64,000 nt of DNA from the NCBI GenBank assembly GCA_964017195.1, contig OZ024894.1:35395114-35459113 (forward strand). The letters are read 5' to 3'. This DNA is from Siderastrea radians. Taxonomy: Eukaryota > Cnidaria > Anthozoa > Scleractinia > Rhizangiidae. Under the pieces are notes generated by a model. The model made no database searches. It was not told the origin of the DNA and worked only from the letters and a program-made list of their open reading frames with translations. The translations under genes and the position numbers were made by a program. Positions 63,801-64,000 of the stretch are shown here, one piece after another; positions within the stretch are counted from its first letter, which is position 1, and each line of letters opens with the position of its first letter.

Positions 63801-63962
63801 ATTATTATTATTATTATCTGGAATTATGGGTTAATATCACATTACCAACCTGCTGAGCTTGACGCACAGGGCGAGAGTTTGTGGCAGCTGGTGCTGCATT
63901 AGTCTGAGCTGTTGGGGTACGAGATGCAGCAAGTGCAGCCCAAGTCTTTGGCTTCTCAAGAA
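60876..63962 (-). CDS. G3BP1: G3BP (Ras-GAP SH3-domain-binding protein), 3' half, partial
   Basis: RNA-binding scaffold that nucleates stress granules. Minus-strand exons in order: 63850-63962, 63550-63745, 62812-62849, 62323-62382 and 60876-61178, with all phases consistent. The N-terminal NTF2-like domain and acidic regions lie beyond the window. The first exon begins LEKPKTWAALAASRT, the G3BP linker (compare the KTWA/SWASV block). The second ends with the RRM start HQVFIGNLPNGVKDDDVRNV (RNP2). The next two give KYGTILEIRLNPK and NFGFVIFNSADPVEQILGNR (RNP1). The last gives PIKIGSHEINIEEKKPSG and then an RGG/GGS-rich tail ending GGRGGKFK. It is a single gene of the G3BP family; paralogue 1 versus 2 is a vertebrate distinction. 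Confidence 0.93.
61430..61718. mobile_element. 289 bp palindromic MITE in a G3BP intron
   Basis: The left arm cctgagaaaacagccgacct is mirrored by cgtcggctgttttctcagg. Inside, gatgacgtgccacta and tagcgacacgtcatc pair around ctagatctag. The sequence tacatttatagta occurs immediately outside both ends (61417-61429 and 61719-61731). Confidence 0.85.
61995..62264 (-). mobile_element. tRNA-derived SINE in a G3BP intron
   Basis: On the minus strand the head ggggtagcagggatagcaca leads into an exact A-box (tagcacagtgg, 62241-62251) and a near-consensus B-box (ggtgcgattcc, 62198-62208). A body follows, with a tail of tttatttattatttatttat. The A- and B-boxes are typical of RNA polymerase III SINEs. Confidence 0.75.
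62390..62525. repeat. ~36 bp tandem repeat
   Basis: Three copies of roughly agtaacacattaacaagaaa plus acaaacaaaatagt, next to an (ACAA)n run. It is intronic in G3BP. Confidence 0.85.
62595..62705. mobile_element. ~110 bp hairpin element
   Basis: gcaatttaagcaattgcgca and ttaagccagaaaaaaggatt are mirrored by aatccttattttccggctta and gcaactgcgtaaattgc. It is intronic in G3BP. Confidence 0.7.
63059..63120. repeat. 20 bp CCAAT-containing tandem repeat, three copies
   Basis: gtccaatgtgattggacacc is repeated three times almost exactly. Each unit is itself a palindrome (gtccaat...attggac) carrying a CCAAT box in both orientations. It is intronic in G3BP. Confidence 0.95.
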
Positions 63963-64000
63963 CTGCAATCAGATTCCAGCAGTTAGTTGACCACTAATGT

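Overview
This is a 64 kb piece of an intron-rich, repeat-laden, AT-leaning animal genome. The gene set (PAN3, TMEM175, an ankyrin-DHHC palmitoyltransferase, an FGF ligand, heparan-sulfate 6-O-sulfotransferase, G3BP) is metazoan. The density of small palindromic transposons and short introns suggests a cnidarian, most likely an anthozoan coral or anemone. The species assignment is inference. Exons below were built by hand from GT/AG sites, reading-frame phase and family resemblance, and several lie below the size of ordinary ORF calls.

Layout. (1) 524-15811, plus: PAN3, the pseudokinase subunit of the PAN2-PAN3 deadenylase, in at least 16 exons. Its introns hold many miniature transposons (MITEs), including one element nested in another. 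(2) 15812-20619: intergenic MITEs and microsatellites. (3) 20620-22065 and 26193-27668, minus: two single-exon TMEM175-like potassium channel genes in tandem. (4) 27817-38312, plus: an ankyrin-repeat DHHC palmitoyltransferase in ten exons (512 aa), head-to-head with the second TMEM175 gene over 148 bp. Its 3' end is tandemly duplicated past the stop codon. (5) 39119-46055: a recent direct segmental duplication. The second copy surrounds the last exon of an FGF gene. (6) 44878-47630, minus: an FGF8/17/18-like ligand in three short exons. (7) 49145-49954, minus: an intronless class I SAM methyltransferase, with a decayed copy at 53925-55705 that lost its SAM-binding motif and carries a 1.1 kb insertion. 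(8) 56241-57371, minus: intronless heparan-sulfate 6-O-sulfotransferase. (9) 60876-63962, minus, running off the window: the 3' half of G3BP (RRM and RGG tail).

The genes do not form one pathway. Two touch mRNA fate (PAN3 in poly(A) shortening, G3BP in stress granules), and FGF with HS6ST touch the same signalling chemistry, since FGF signalling depends on 6-O-sulfated heparan sulfate. I saw no clear new multi-gene system. The most unusual things are structural: the duplication around the FGF 3' exon, the tandem intronless TMEM175 pair with an altered pore-motif residue, the duplicated stop-codon region of the palmitoyltransferase, a GC-AG intron, and a set of very clean transposon insertions with target-site duplications, one of them only 53 bp long.
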